Below are positions 52,570 through 61,047 of a stretch of 64,000 bases of DNA, piece by piece (position 1 is the stretch's first letter; each line of letters begins with the position of its first letter). Made by a program: the position numbers and the translations under genes. Origin of the DNA: Pannonibacter sp. SL95 (lineage in GTDB: Bacteria > Pseudomonadota > Alphaproteobacteria > Rhizobiales > Stappiaceae); NCBI RefSeq assembly GCF_026672425.1, contig NZ_JAPPRC010000004.1:738501-802500 (forward strand), read 5' to 3'. The notes under the pieces are model-generated. The model saw nothing but the letters and a program-made list of their open reading frames with translations, was not told where the DNA came from and searched no databases.

Positions 52570-52986
52570 ATGACCGTCATTCAGCCGACCGCCATCCCGG
52601 TCAACCAGGCCACTCAGGCCGGAAAGTCCGGCACGGCCGCCGCCAAGGAACAGCTCACCCTCGACTACAATGCCTTCCTGCAGCTGATGATGGCGCAGAT
52701 GAAGAACCAGGATCCGACCGAACCGGTGGATGCGACCCAGCAGCTCGCTCAGCTTGCCAGCTTTTCGCAGGTCGAGCAGGCGATCAAGACCAACTCGAAG
52801 CTGGAAACCCTGCTCACCAACATGTCCTTTGGCCAGGTCGATGACCTGATCGGGCGGACGGTGACTGACACCGCCACCAAAGTTTCCGGCAAGGTGGCGT
52901 CGGTCGAGGTCTACAGCGATGGCACCATGCTGGCGCTGGAAAATGGCAAGAAGGTCCTTCTCGGCCCGGGCGTGAAGATCTCCTGA
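52570..52986 (+). CDS. flgD: Flagellar hook capping protein FlgD
   Basis: The 138-residue protein starts at the ATG at 52570, with AGGAG upstream. It has the FlgD core NAFLQLMMAQMKNQDPTEPV and DATQQLAQLASFSQVEQAIK. It is the scaffold for hook assembly. It is the short rhizobial version, lacking most of the C-terminal Ig/tudor region of enterobacterial FlgD. Confidence 0.93.
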   Translation: MTVIQPTAIPVNQATQAGKSGTAAAKEQLTLDYNAFLQLMMAQMKNQDPTEPVDATQQLAQLASFSQVEQAIKTNSKLETLLTNMSFGQVDDLIGRTVTDTATKVSGKVASVEVYSDGTMLALENGKKVLLGPGVKIS

Positions 52987-52988
52987 CC

Positions 52989-53255
52989 ATGAACGAGGCC
53001 GATGCCATTGATCTCGTGCGCAACGCCATCTGGGCGATCATCGTCGGTTCTGCGCCGGCGGTGGTCCCCGCGATGGTCGTCGGCGTTGCCATCGCGCTGC
53101 TGCAGGCGTTGACCCAGGTTCAGGAAGTCACCCTGACCTTCATCCCGAAGATCCTGGCGATCCTCGTCATGATCATCATCGCCGCCCCGTTCATCGGGTC
53201 GGAAATCTATGCCCTCACCGCCCTGGTCTACGGCCGCATCGAAAACGGGTTCTGA
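52989..53255 (+). CDS. fliQ: Flagellar export gate protein FliQ
   Basis: The 88-residue protein has two membrane helices and the FliQ signature VGVAIALLQALTQVQEVTLT followed by FIPKILAIL. It forms part of the FliPQR channel in the inner membrane. It lies 2 bp after flgD. The following 334-bp gap to flhA is much larger than the other gaps in this operon. Confidence 0.95.
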   Translation: MNEADAIDLVRNAIWAIIVGSAPAVVPAMVVGVAIALLQALTQVQEVTLTFIPKILAILVMIIIAAPFIGSEIYALTALVYGRIENGF

Positions 53256-53589
53256 TCGGCAAGGTCCTGTTGCGGTTGGGACACGCAGATGGATGCGCCG
53301 CAAACCGCAGCATCCCTCTCCTCCCTTGAGGGTGAGATGCCCCCGTCAGGGGGCAGAGGGGGATACGCGGCCTGTCAGACCATTCGTGAGGCAGCAGGCC
53401 GCCGCTGCGCTGCTTCTCCAAAGTCTGCTGGCACAGACATCTTCTCGGCAACGGGTGGAACAGTCTTGCCCGTCAGGCTGACGACGCCACAGCTTCGATA
53501 CAATGGGACCGCCCACCGCCCTCCGGTCCATGCCCGCGCAAGCTTCACCACCGATAGTGGAGGCGCGATCCCTCGAAACGAGATGAGGC
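53256..53589 (+). other. 334-bp gap between fliQ and flhA with nested hairpins
   Basis: No convincing gene. A GC-rich nested palindrome lies at 53313-53363: TGCCCCC-GTCA-GGGGGCA (53338-53355) inside TCCCTCT/AGAGGGGGA. There is no U-run. It looks like an intergenic palindromic repeat or an RNA-processing site. A promoter for flhA may lie in the rest, but none is recognised. Confidence 0.5.
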
Positions 53590-55680
53590 ATGTCGGATAC
53601 AGCCCTTACGGCCATCGGCCAGACACCCAACGGAAGTCGCCGCGACATTGGTTTTGCCGTTGGCATCGCCCTGATCCTGGCGGTTCTCTTCCTGCCCATT
53701 CCCACCTTCATGATCGACATGGGCCTGGCGCTGTCCATCGCGCTGTCCGTCCTGATCCTGATGGTGTCCCTCTGGATCCAGAAGCCACTCGATTTCTCGT
53801 CTTTCCCGACGATCCTTCTGATCTCGACGATGCTGCGCCTCGCGCTGAACATCGCCACGACCCGCGTCATCCTGGCCAATGGCCACGAAGGTGTTGACGC
53901 TGCCGGTCACATCATCAACGGCTTTTCCACCTTCGTCATGGGCGGTGATTTCGTCATCGGCCTCATCGTGTTTGCCATCCTGATCACGGTGAACTTCATC
54001 GTCATCACCAAGGGTGCGACGCGTATCGCTGAAGTCGGTGCGCGCTTCACCCTCGATGCCATTCCCGGCAAGCAGATGGCAATCGATGCGGATCTGTCCG
54101 CCGGTCTCATCGACGACAAGGAAGCGCAGCGCCGCCGCCGCGAGCTGGAAGAGGAAAGCTCCTTCTTCGGTGCCATGGACGGTGCGTCCAAGTTCGTCCG
54201 TGGTGACGCCATCGCCGGCCTCATCATCACTGCGGTCAACATCTTCGGCGGCATTGTCATCGGCGTCACGCGCTATGGCATGTCGTTGTCCGAAGCCTCG
54301 GACGTCTTCACCAAGCTGTCGGTTGGCGACGGTCTGGTGTCGCAGATCCCGGCGCTCATCGTGTCGCTGGCCGCCGGTCTGCTGGTGTCGAAGGGCGGTA
54401 CGCGCGGGGCGACTGAGACGGCGGTGCTGAACCAGCTCGCTGCCTACCCGCGTGCGCTCATGGTTGCCGCAGCGCTGATGGGCATCTTCGCCCTCATGCC
54501 GGGCCTGCCCTTCGTCCCCTTCGCGTTCCTCGGTGGTCTTATGGCCTTCATCAGCTATTCGATCCCGAAGAAGAAGGCCGAAGCAGACAAGATGGCGAAG
54601 GCCGTCGCCGAAGCAGCCGAGGCCAAGTCCCGGCGGGACAGCCGCGAGTCCGTCAAGGAGTCCCTCAAGACGGCCGAGATCGAGCTTTGCCTCGGCAAGC
54701 AGGTCGCCTCCCAGCTGCTGGTCGGCCACAACGAGCTGGCCCGCCGCGTCGGCAAGATGCGCCGCAAGTTCGCCGAGCAGTATGGCTTCGTCGTCCCGGA
54801 TATCCGCGTCTCCGACAGCCTGACCCTGGATCCCAAGTCCTACCAGATCCGCATTCACGGCACCGTTGTCGCCATGCAGGAACTGAAGGTTGGCGAGCTT
54901 CTGGTCATGACCGACGAGGACCGCAACTTGCCGCTGCTGGGCGAACCGACCCGTGAGCCTGCCTTCGGCATGCCGGCCTACTGGGTGCCGATGGCCTATC
55001 AGGATGAACTGAAGCGCGATGGCCTCGTGCCGGCCGACAACAACACGGTGATCCTCACCCACCTGTCCGAGGTGATCCGCAACAACCTGCCGCAGCTTTT
55101 GTCCTACAAGGACATGCGCAACCTGCTGGACCGGCTCGATCCGGAATACCGCAAGCTGATCGACGACATCTGCCCGTCGCACATCTCGTTCTCAGGCTTG
55201 CAGGCGGTGCTGAAGCTTCTGCTGTCGGAACGCGTGTCCATCCGCAACCTGCACCTCATCCTGGAGGCTGTGGCCGAGATCGTTCCGCATGTCCGCCGCT
55301 CGGAGCAGGTGGTGGAACATGTGCGCATGCGCATTGCCCAGCAGATCTGCGGTGATCTTGCCGAAGGCGGGCCGCTCAACATCCTGCGCCTTGGCAACCG
55401 GTGGGATCTGGCCTTCCACCAGAGCATGAAGCGCGACAGCAAGGGCGATGTCATCGAGTTCGACATCGAGCCGCAGCTGGTCGAGGAGTTCGGCACCCAG
55501 ATGTCCGCATCGGTGAAGGCGCACATGACCGGCGGCAAACGGTTCGCCATCGTCGCGGCGCCGGAAGCGCGCCCCTATGTGCGCATGATCGTGGAGCGCA
55601 TGTTCCCGACCTTGCCGGTCCTGTCCCATCTCGAAATCGCGCGAGGCACGGATGTCGCGACCATCGGCAGCATTTCCTGA
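53590..55680 (+). CDS. flhA: Flagellar export gate protein FlhA
   Basis: The 696-residue protein has about eight N-terminal membrane helices, the FHIPEP region ([20 protein letters not shown]) and a cytoplasmic domain (about 350-696) ending in the chaperone-binding part ([18 protein letters not shown]). It is the main export-gate protein and binds chaperone-substrate complexes. A plus-strand ORF from 53289 that overlaps its start is a shadow. Confidence 0.96.
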   Translation: MSDTALTAIGQTPNGSRRDIGFAVGIALILAVLFLPIPTFMIDMGLALSIALSVLILMVSLWIQKPLDFSSFPTILLISTMLRLALNIATTRVILANGHEGVDAAGHIINGFSTFVMGGDFVIGLIVFAILITVNFIVITKGATRIAEVGARFTLDAIPGKQMAIDADLSAGLIDDKEAQRRRRELEEESSFFGAMDGASKFVRGDAIAGLIITAVNIFGGIVIGVTRYGMSLSEASDVFTKLSVGDGLVSQIPALIVSLAAGLLVSKGGTRGATETAVLNQLAAYPRALMVAAALMGIFALMPGLPFVPFAFLGGLMAFISYSIPKKKAEADKMAKAVAEAAEAKSRRDSRESVKESLKTAEIELCLGKQVASQLLVGHNELARRVGKMRRKFAEQYGFVVPDIRVSDSLTLDPKSYQIRIHGTVVAMQELKVGELLVMTDEDRNLPLLGEPTREPAFGMPAYWVPMAYQDELKRDGLVPADNNTVILTHLSEVIRNNLPQLLSYKDMRNLLDRLDPEYRKLIDDICPSHISFSGLQAVLKLLLSERVSIRNLHLILEAVAEIVPHVRRSEQVVEHVRMRIAQQICGDLAEGGPLNILRLGNRWDLAFHQSMKRDSKGDVIEFDIEPQLVEEFGTQMSASVKAHMTGGKRFAIVAAPEARPYVRMIVERMFPTLPVLSHLEIARGTDVATIGSIS

Positions 55681-55682
55681 TC

Positions 55683-56456
55683 ATGCTGGGCGAGATGATC
55701 CTGGCCAGGTTCGGTACGGAGACGGTTCTGGCCGTCTTCCTGCTGTTTTGCCGGATTGGCAGTTGCCTTATGGTCATTCCCGGCTTTGGCAGCGACCGCA
55801 TTCCCATCCGGGTGCGCCTGTTCGTCGCCATCGCCATCACGCTGGCCCTGTCGCCTCTGCTGCTGCCGTCGATGCGCTCAGTCATCCCCGATCAGGGGCT
55901 TGCCACCGTGACGCGGCTCATTGCTGCGGAACTGTTTGTCGGGCTGTTGCTGGGGCTGATGGGGCGCTGCTTCATTGCTGCGCTGGAGACCATCGGCACG
56001 CTGATTTCCATGTCGATCGGCCTGTCCACCATGCCTGGTATGGCGGTGGAAGGGAACGAGGCGATCCCGCCGCTGGCCAACCTGATGACGCTTGCCGCGA
56101 CGGCCATGGTGTTCATCACCAACCAGCACTGGGAGCTGATCCGCGCCCTTGCCGACAGCTATTCCGCCGTGCCGGCGGGGGCAGGTCTCGATGTGCAGAG
56201 CGGACTGACGCGGTTTGCCGATCAGCTCTCGGCCACGTTCCTGCTGGCGCTGCGGATCGGCAGTCCCTTCGTGATCTACGCGGTGGTGATCAACTTCGCG
56301 CTTGGCCTTGCCAACAAGCTGACACCGCAGATCCCGGTCTATTTCATCGCCATGCCCTTCGTCATCGCGGGCGGCCTTTACTTCCTTTACGTCGTGCTGG
56401 GGGAAGCAATTCTCCTGTTCCTCGACGGATATGTCACCTGGCTCAAATTCAGTTGA
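55683..56456 (+). CDS. fliR: Flagellar export gate protein FliR
   Basis: The 257-residue protein has six or more membrane helices and the FliR pattern FCRIGSCLMVIPGFGSDRIP and the C-terminal NKLTPQIPVYFIAMPFVIAG. It completes the FliPQR channel. The ATG at 55683 lies 2 bp after the flhA stop; the frame open from 55401 belongs to the flhA shadow. Confidence 0.95.
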   Translation: MLGEMILARFGTETVLAVFLLFCRIGSCLMVIPGFGSDRIPIRVRLFVAIAITLALSPLLLPSMRSVIPDQGLATVTRLIAAELFVGLLLGLMGRCFIAALETIGTLISMSIGLSTMPGMAVEGNEAIPPLANLMTLAATAMVFITNQHWELIRALADSYSAVPAGAGLDVQSGLTRFADQLSATFLLALRIGSPFVIYAVVINFALGLANKLTPQIPVYFIAMPFVIAGGLYFLYVVLGEAILLFLDGYVTWLKFS

Positions 56457-56463
56457 GGCTCAA

Positions 56464-56901
56464 ATGTCAAAGAACGCCAAGGAAATCGGGCGCATCCTCA
56501 AGCTCCAGCGTCAGATCCACCAGTTGTCAGCCTGGATGCTGGTCAATCTCGACCGCCAGGACGAACAGCTTGCCGAGCGGCAGGAGCGTGTGCTGAAGGC
56601 GCTGTCCGAGGGGGAACTTGCGTTGCAGGACCGCTTCATTCGCAACGCCTCCCAGCGGCTGAAAACCATTGCCGAAGAGCAAGCACGTCTGTCTGCCGCG
56701 CGCGAGAAGGTCGAGGCCGAGATGGCCCGGCAGGGGCGGATGCTGAAGGTCACCGAGCGCCGTCTGGCAACGGTTGCCCGGCTCGAGCATCAGGCCAGTG
56801 AAAACCGCCGTCTGGCGGAGATCATCGAGCGCCACATCAATGCCGAGACGCAAGCCTCCCACAAGCTGGACGACCTAGTTTCGAAGGCAATGGAAGCCTG
56901 A
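56464..56901 (+). CDS. Small coiled-coil flagellar protein (FliJ-like role possible)
   Basis: The 145-residue protein is almost all helical and highly charged, with heptad-like stretches (RFIRNASQRLKTIAEEQARL, EMARQGRMLKVTERRL). No family was recognised with certainty. Its size, coiled-coil nature and place after fliR suggest a FliJ-type export chaperone or a linker, by inference only. The ATG at 56464 lies 7 bp after fliR. Confidence 0.65.
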   Translation: MSKNAKEIGRILKLQRQIHQLSAWMLVNLDRQDEQLAERQERVLKALSEGELALQDRFIRNASQRLKTIAEEQARLSAAREKVEAEMARQGRMLKVTERRLATVARLEHQASENRRLAEIIERHINAETQASHKLDDLVSKAMEA

Positions 56902-56944
56902 TCTCCGGACCTTCGTTGCCGGACTGTGCCGCTGGAGGTGCTCC

Positions 56945-57409
56945 ATGGCGATTTCCCCGCCAACCGATCTCGTTCTTGATGTTGTCCGTGCCGCTGAACC
57001 AGCCACCGCACGCCTGGCGGCCGCAAAGCTGGAGCGGATGGCCTATGCCGCCGGCGCTGCAGACAGTGTCGAGGGCACGCCCTTTGCCGATGCGCTGGAC
57101 AGTGCCGACAGCGCATACACCGATGTCCCGGCCCTGCCAGGCGGAACGGGAGAGGCGCGCGTGGCGATGTACAACGCCACATCCGTCAATCATGGCAGCC
57201 TGTCACCGGCCCAGAAATTCGAAGCCATGATCCTGCAGCAGTTTGTCGACGGCATGATGCCGGACGATGCCGAGAGCGTCTACGGCTCGGGAACTGCGGG
57301 CGGGATCTGGAAATCCATGCTGGCAGAACAGATCAGCACGCAGATCGCCGCGCGCGGCGGCATTGGCATCGCTGATTTCGTCAACTCTACCCTGAAGGCA
57401 CGCGCATGA
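56945..57409 (+). CDS. Rod-binding protein (FlgJ N-terminal domain, CheL-like)
   Basis: The 154-residue protein has the rod-binding motif AQKFEAMILQQFVDGMMPDD and GGIWKSMLAEQISTQIAARG, which matches the N-terminal half of FlgJ (CheL in Caulobacter). The muramidase half is absent; the separate transglycosylase at 46840 may supply it. It overlaps the next gene by 4 bp. GGAGG precedes the ATG. Confidence 0.88.
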   Translation: MAISPPTDLVLDVVRAAEPATARLAAAKLERMAYAAGAADSVEGTPFADALDSADSAYTDVPALPGGTGEARVAMYNATSVNHGSLSPAQKFEAMILQQFVDGMMPDDAESVYGSGTAGGIWKSMLAEQISTQIAARGGIGIADFVNSTLKARA

Positions 57410-57825
57410 ACGAGGCCCCAGTCTTGCCCCTCTCATCCGAACCGGTCGACCGCCTCTCCGGCCCTGCCGGGGATGCGCTGATCGCCGCGATCAGCAAGGC
57501 ACATGCTGTCGTCGAAGCCGAAACGCGCGCCCTGCGGGAGCAGGCAAGTCTGGATCTGCGCGCCTTCGAACATCGCAAGAGCCAGGCGCTTCTGGAGCTG
57601 ACGCGGGCCAGCCGCGGCCTTCTGCCCGCCGGCGTCGAAAGCCTGCGCGGCACACCCGTGGCCGAGGAGCTTGGCCATCTGCGCGAGGCGCTTGACGCCA
57701 ACATGACCCTGCTCGCCAAACATCTCGATGCGGTCCGCGAAATCGCCGAGGTGATTTCCCGGGCCATGCTCGAGGCCGAGTCTGACGGCACCTATTCCGA
57801 ACGTCTCGCGGGGTGGCGGCCATGA
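57406..57825 (+). CDS. FlgN-like flagellar export chaperone
   Basis: The 139-residue helical protein has a pattern expected of FlgN chaperones (AVVEAETRALREQASLDLRA, RKSQALLELTRASRGL). These escort FlgK and FlgL to the export gate. Similarity is weak by eye; position between the rod-binding protein and a FliL-like gene supports it. It overlaps both neighbours by 4 bp (ATGA). Confidence 0.72.
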   Translation: MNEAPVLPLSSEPVDRLSGPAGDALIAAISKAHAVVEAETRALREQASLDLRAFEHRKSQALLELTRASRGLLPAGVESLRGTPVAEELGHLREALDANMTLLAKHLDAVREIAEVISRAMLEAESDGTYSERLAGWRP

Positions 57826-58277
57826 TCCGGCTTGTCGCCGTAGCCCTCTGGATCTGCCTGGCCACGCTCGCGTCCAGCTACGGTGCGGTCTACTACATGA
57901 CCCACCAGGGCCCGGGTGCGGCCGATGATGCGAAGCTGGGCGGCCTTGACTACGAAAGGCTGCGGCCGATCAACGTGCCGATCCTCGAGAATGGCGCCCT
58001 GCAAGGCTATGTGGTCGCCCAGCTCGTCTTCACCGCCGACAGCGACAATCTCAACAGTCTCGCTGTGCCTCCGCATCCCTTCATCGTCGACGAGACCTTC
58101 CGGCTGATCTACGCGGACGAGAGCCTGAATTTTCGCAAGCTCGAGCGCTATGATCTTGAACGCCTCAAGACTCGTGTCCGCGACACCGTCAATGCCCGCC
58201 TCGGCAAGGACCTGATCCAGGACATCCTCGTCGAGGAATTCAACTACTTCGCCAAGGACGACGTGATCTCGCACTAA
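57822..58277 (+). CDS. FliL-like membrane-anchored flagellar protein
   Basis: The 151-residue protein has an N-terminal membrane helix (residues about 3-24, VAVALWICLATLASSYGAVY) and a periplasmic part (NVPILENGALQGYVVAQLVF, LERLKTRVRDTVNARL) that has the layout of a FliL domain. It is distinct from the FliL at 37736. It overlaps the FlgN-like gene by 4 bp (ATGA). It is the last gene of the rightward flagellar block. Confidence 0.6.
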   Translation: MIRLVAVALWICLATLASSYGAVYYMTHQGPGAADDAKLGGLDYERLRPINVPILENGALQGYVVAQLVFTADSDNLNSLAVPPHPFIVDETFRLIYADESLNFRKLERYDLERLKTRVRDTVNARLGKDLIQDILVEEFNYFAKDDVISH

Positions 58278-58306
58278 GAACTGATTGTGCAGCACGGTCT
58301 TTGCAA

Positions 58307-58335
58307 TTGACAAAAAGGCGTCAGGGCTCTATTTT
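58307..58335 (+). promoter_or_regulatory. Near-consensus sigma70 promoter
   Basis: TTGACA at 58307-58312 and TATTTT at 58330-58335 are separated by exactly 17 bp. The predicted start of transcription is near 58342. It is the strongest promoter-like match noticed in the window and is placed between the last rightward flagellar gene and the accessory gene. Confidence 0.65.
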
Positions 58336-58341
58336 CTACAC

Positions 58342-58417
58342 AACAACTAACTTCATTTCTTGAGAGACTTGGGCTCCAGGTGATGAGGGAAAAAAGCCGG
58401 CGAAAGCCGGTTTTTTT
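58342..58417 (+). ncRNA. Candidate small RNA or attenuated leader
   Basis: The predicted start from the promoter at 58307-58335 and the terminator at 58390-58417 mark a transcript of about 76 nt. The 5' part is unstructured and A/C/U-rich (CTACACAACAACTAAC), the 3' part is a strong terminator hairpin. The NYN-domain gene starts 20 bp after the terminator, so the unit may also be an attenuator for it. No known RNA family was recognised. Confidence 0.5.
58390..58417 (+). terminator. Strong intrinsic terminator before the NYN-domain gene
   Basis: A-run plus GCCGGC, a GAAA tetraloop, then GCCGG and seven T. The stem of 58390-58401 pairs with 58406-58417, including A-T pairs. This is a textbook terminator for rightward transcripts and sits only 20 bp before a start codon. 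Confidence 0.9.
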
Positions 58418-58437
58418 ATGCCCTCGGGGGGCGCAGA

Positions 58438-59388
58438 TTGCTGACGTTACGCACGCGCGTTTATATTGACGGCTACAATCTCTACTACGGCTGCCTGCGC
58501 GAAACGGCGTACAAGTGGCTGGATGTCTTGGCTCTGTTTGAGAACCAGATTCTCCCCTCAATCCTCTATCGTCCGACACCAAATAATGACCCTGCAAGGA
58601 TGGTTCTGCATCCTGATTGTGCAGTGAAGTACTTCACTGCAAAGATAATCGAAAGTGCTGCGAGAGGAAAAGATTCAGTATCATCTCAAGCGCATTATCA
58701 TAATGCATTGACGCAGCACTGCCGCGGACGCGTTCGGTTTATTTTAGGGAAATATTCGATATACAAAGCGAACCAATACGCAGTCGACATCGAAGATCCT
58801 GCACGTTGGCCGAGGGATTGCGAAAGAGTTCAGGTTTGGAAACTCGAGGAAAAGCAGTCCGATGTGAACATCGCGCTACAACTTTATGATGACGCTTTGA
58901 GTGGAGACATAGATCAAGTGGTATTGGTGACCAATGATACGGATCTCTCCCCTGCACTCGAAATGCTGAAGGCGCGTTGTCCGAACATTGTGCGAGGCCT
59001 TGTCGTCCCAACCCGTAAACTGGGAGCCGATGGGGTGGTCGAGCGAGAGGCGAACGCATCTCTGACAAAGCATGCAAATTGGGTGAGGCGCCACATTCTG
59101 GCGGATGAACTCAGGGCGTCCCAACTTCCCGACGTGGTTACCGGCGCTCGCCGCGCAAGCATCAAGCCTCATTCGTGGTACGCAAAGCCGCATCACATTA
59201 CGATGATGCTTGAACTCGCCCGGCCAGTTTTAGGCACCGATGCCGAGGTCCTCAAATGGTCTCGCAAACAAAACGAACACTTCGATGGCCGGAGACCCAT
59301 CGATCTCCTTGAGACGGATGCGGGCGCCGCAGAGCTTTTCGATTACATCGAAGCCTATGTGCGGGATGGGTTCCGCCGAAACAACTGA
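58438..59388 (+). CDS. NYN-domain (PIN-like) nuclease fused to a DUF2384 (MbcA/ParS/Xre) domain
   Basis: The 316-residue product starts with a TTG. The NYN domain spans about residues 6-215: VYIDGYNLYYG (Asp11), KQSDVNIALQLYDDAL (Asp142) and LVTNDTDLSPALEML (Asp167, Asp169) supply the acidic metal-binding residues of this RNase fold. After a linker, residues about 254-312 match the toxin-binding DUF2384 domain of Xre/MbcA/ParS antitoxins: LKWSRKQNEHFDGRRPIDLL, then ETDAGAAELFDYIEAY. The segment 58861-58920 has 26 G+C in 60 bases against 39 in 60 for 57661-57720 in a flagellar gene, which suggests transfer. It sits alone between the convergent flagellar blocks. Confidence 0.85.
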   Translation: MLTLRTRVYIDGYNLYYGCLRETAYKWLDVLALFENQILPSILYRPTPNNDPARMVLHPDCAVKYFTAKIIESAARGKDSVSSQAHYHNALTQHCRGRVRFILGKYSIYKANQYAVDIEDPARWPRDCERVQVWKLEEKQSDVNIALQLYDDALSGDIDQVVLVTNDTDLSPALEMLKARCPNIVRGLVVPTRKLGADGVVEREANASLTKHANWVRRHILADELRASQLPDVVTGARRASIKPHSWYAKPHHITMMLELARPVLGTDAEVLKWSRKQNEHFDGRRPIDLLETDAGAAELFDYIEAYVRDGFRRNN

Positions 59389-59416
59389 CGCAACGTTCTG
59401 TCGTTAACCCGTGAGC

Positions 59417-59896
59417 CTACTGAGCCACTGGCTTCAGACGCGCATCGGCGAGGGCATGGGCCAGGCGGTCCGTGTTTTCTTCCGGATCCTCGGACGGATC
59501 GGCAAATTCCACGTGATGGATGTCAACGGACGATCCACGCGCATCAAGGGTCAGGCCAAAATAGACCCACACGCCCTTGTTGCGAAATTCCAGGTCCAGC
59601 CGCACGCTGGGTGTCGTGTTCCAGTCCAGCTCCGTCTGCGCACCAAGGCCGTAGCGGAGGGTCTCGTTCTTGAAGAACAATTCGGTCGACGATTTCACCA
59701 GGTCTGAGATGTTGGCGTGTTTTTCCGTCCGCACGAAGGCGATGTAATCGATCACGTCAACCAGCCGCAGCTCCTCCGCTACGTCACTGATAGCGGCCGC
59801 GAGCATCTCTTCGCGGACCTGTCCGGCGCCTGTAAGATGGGTCATCGGACTGGAGGAGCCTTTTTGCATCATGCGGCCTTCAAACCATTCGTGCAT
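59417..59896 (-). CDS. Hypothetical protein downstream of flhB
   Basis: The 159-residue protein is not recognised. It has no membrane segment; an N-terminal helical part (REEMLAAAISDVAEELRLVD) is followed by a mixed beta region (PSVRLDLEFRNKGVWVYFGL). The ATG at 59896 overlaps the flhB stop (TGATG), so it is translated with flhB and belongs to the flagellar operon. A role in flagellar assembly is inferred from this alone. The convergent accessory gene lies 28 bp away. Confidence 0.6.
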   Translation of the reverse strand: MHEWFEGRMMQKGSSSPMTHLTGAGQVREEMLAAAISDVAEELRLVDVIDYIAFVRTEKHANISDLVKSSTELFFKNETLRYGLGAQTELDWNTTPSVRLDLEFRNKGVWVYFGLTLDARGSSVDIHHVEFADPSEDPEENTDRLAHALADARLKPVAQ

Positions 59897-60972
59897 CACA
59901 CGACCTTTACTGTCTTGCGCGAATACACGTAAGAGATGATTTCCGCAACCATGCGATAAAACTGTGGCGGGATCATGCGTTCCAGTTCGGTGCTTGCATA
60001 AAGGGCTCGCGCCAATTCCCGGTTCTCGATGACCGGAATGTTATTGTCCTCCGCAATCTGTCGGATCTTGAGAGCTATGAGGTCCTGCCCCTTGGCGATC
60101 ACCACGGGAGCTGCCGTTTCGTCGCGGTCGTAGCGCAAGGCGATCGCGAAATGCGTCGGGTTGGCGATGACCAGGGTGGCCTGCGGCACCGCAGACATCA
60201 TCCGGTTGCGTGCCCGGTCGCGGGCGATGGAGCGCTGGCGTGCCTTGACGAGAGGATCGCCTTCGGACTGCTTGAACTCGTCCTTCAGTTCCTGGCGGCT
60301 CATCTTCAGGTTCTGTCGCCAGTGCATCCGCGCCCAGACAAGGTCGAGGGCCACCAGCAGGATCGTGGCGATGCAGATGCCGGACAGCAGCTTCATCGAC
60401 AGCACCAGGATGGTTTCTGGCAGGGCAGAGGGGTCAGTAAACATGGCGTTCACCAGCCCGTCCGCATTGGATCTGAGCAGCAGGAAAGAAACGAAGCTGA
60501 TCGTGCCAAACTTGAACAGTGCCTTGACGAATTCGACGAGGCCTTGCGCGCCGAACAGGCGTTGCCACCCCTTGAGCAGGGACAGGCGTGAGGCCTGCGG
60601 CTGAATGCGGTTGAGCACGAAGCGTGGCGCGTTCTGGAGGAACGAGGCGGCAAGCCCTGCCACCATGAGGATCGCGACGATGGGCGCGAGAAAAATCCCA
60701 ACCTGCAGGCCCACGCTATGGGTGAGTTGGATCGCATCCGAACCATTTCCAAGGCTGTATCCTCCTGCGTTGTCGATAAGACCGCTCAGTCCGGCAACCA
60801 GTCGCTGGACGCCTGATACGGTCACGAAACTTCCGATCAGCAGAACTCCAAGAAAGCTGGCAAGGACGGACGCCTCCTTGGAGGCAGGTATGTTGCCCTT
60901 GTCGATGGCGTCCCGAATTTTCTTCTCGGTCGGCTCTTCTGTTTTTGAATCCTTGTCTTCCTGTTCCGACAT
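59896..60972 (-). CDS. flhB: Flagellar export switch protein FlhB
   Basis: The 358-residue protein has four membrane helices, an N-terminal SKTEEPTEKKIRDAIDKGNI, and a cytoplasmic domain with the self-cleavage site NPTH (residues 271-274). It switches export from hook to filament proteins. It follows fliG after 75 bp. Confidence 0.95.
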   Translation of the reverse strand: MSEQEDKDSKTEEPTEKKIRDAIDKGNIPASKEASVLASFLGVLLIGSFVTVSGVQRLVAGLSGLIDNAGGYSLGNGSDAIQLTHSVGLQVGIFLAPIVAILMVAGLAASFLQNAPRFVLNRIQPQASRLSLLKGWQRLFGAQGLVEFVKALFKFGTISFVSFLLLRSNADGLVNAMFTDPSALPETILVLSMKLLSGICIATILLVALDLVWARMHWRQNLKMSRQELKDEFKQSEGDPLVKARQRSIARDRARNRMMSAVPQATLVIANPTHFAIALRYDRDETAAPVVIAKGQDLIALKIRQIAEDNNIPVIENRELARALYASTELERMIPPQFYRMVAEIISYVYSRKTVKVV

Positions 60973-61047
60973 GGCTCCGACCGGGCTGGAGTGTGGATCT
61001 TCGGGCCCTGCGGTGCCGGCCGGTCAGGCTGGCCGCAGGCAGCCGGA

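Noticed and set aside
53289-53897. 202-residue rightward frame across the fliQ-flhA gap
   Set aside because: It overlaps the start of flhA in another frame, lacks a ribosome-binding site and has no recognisable domain.
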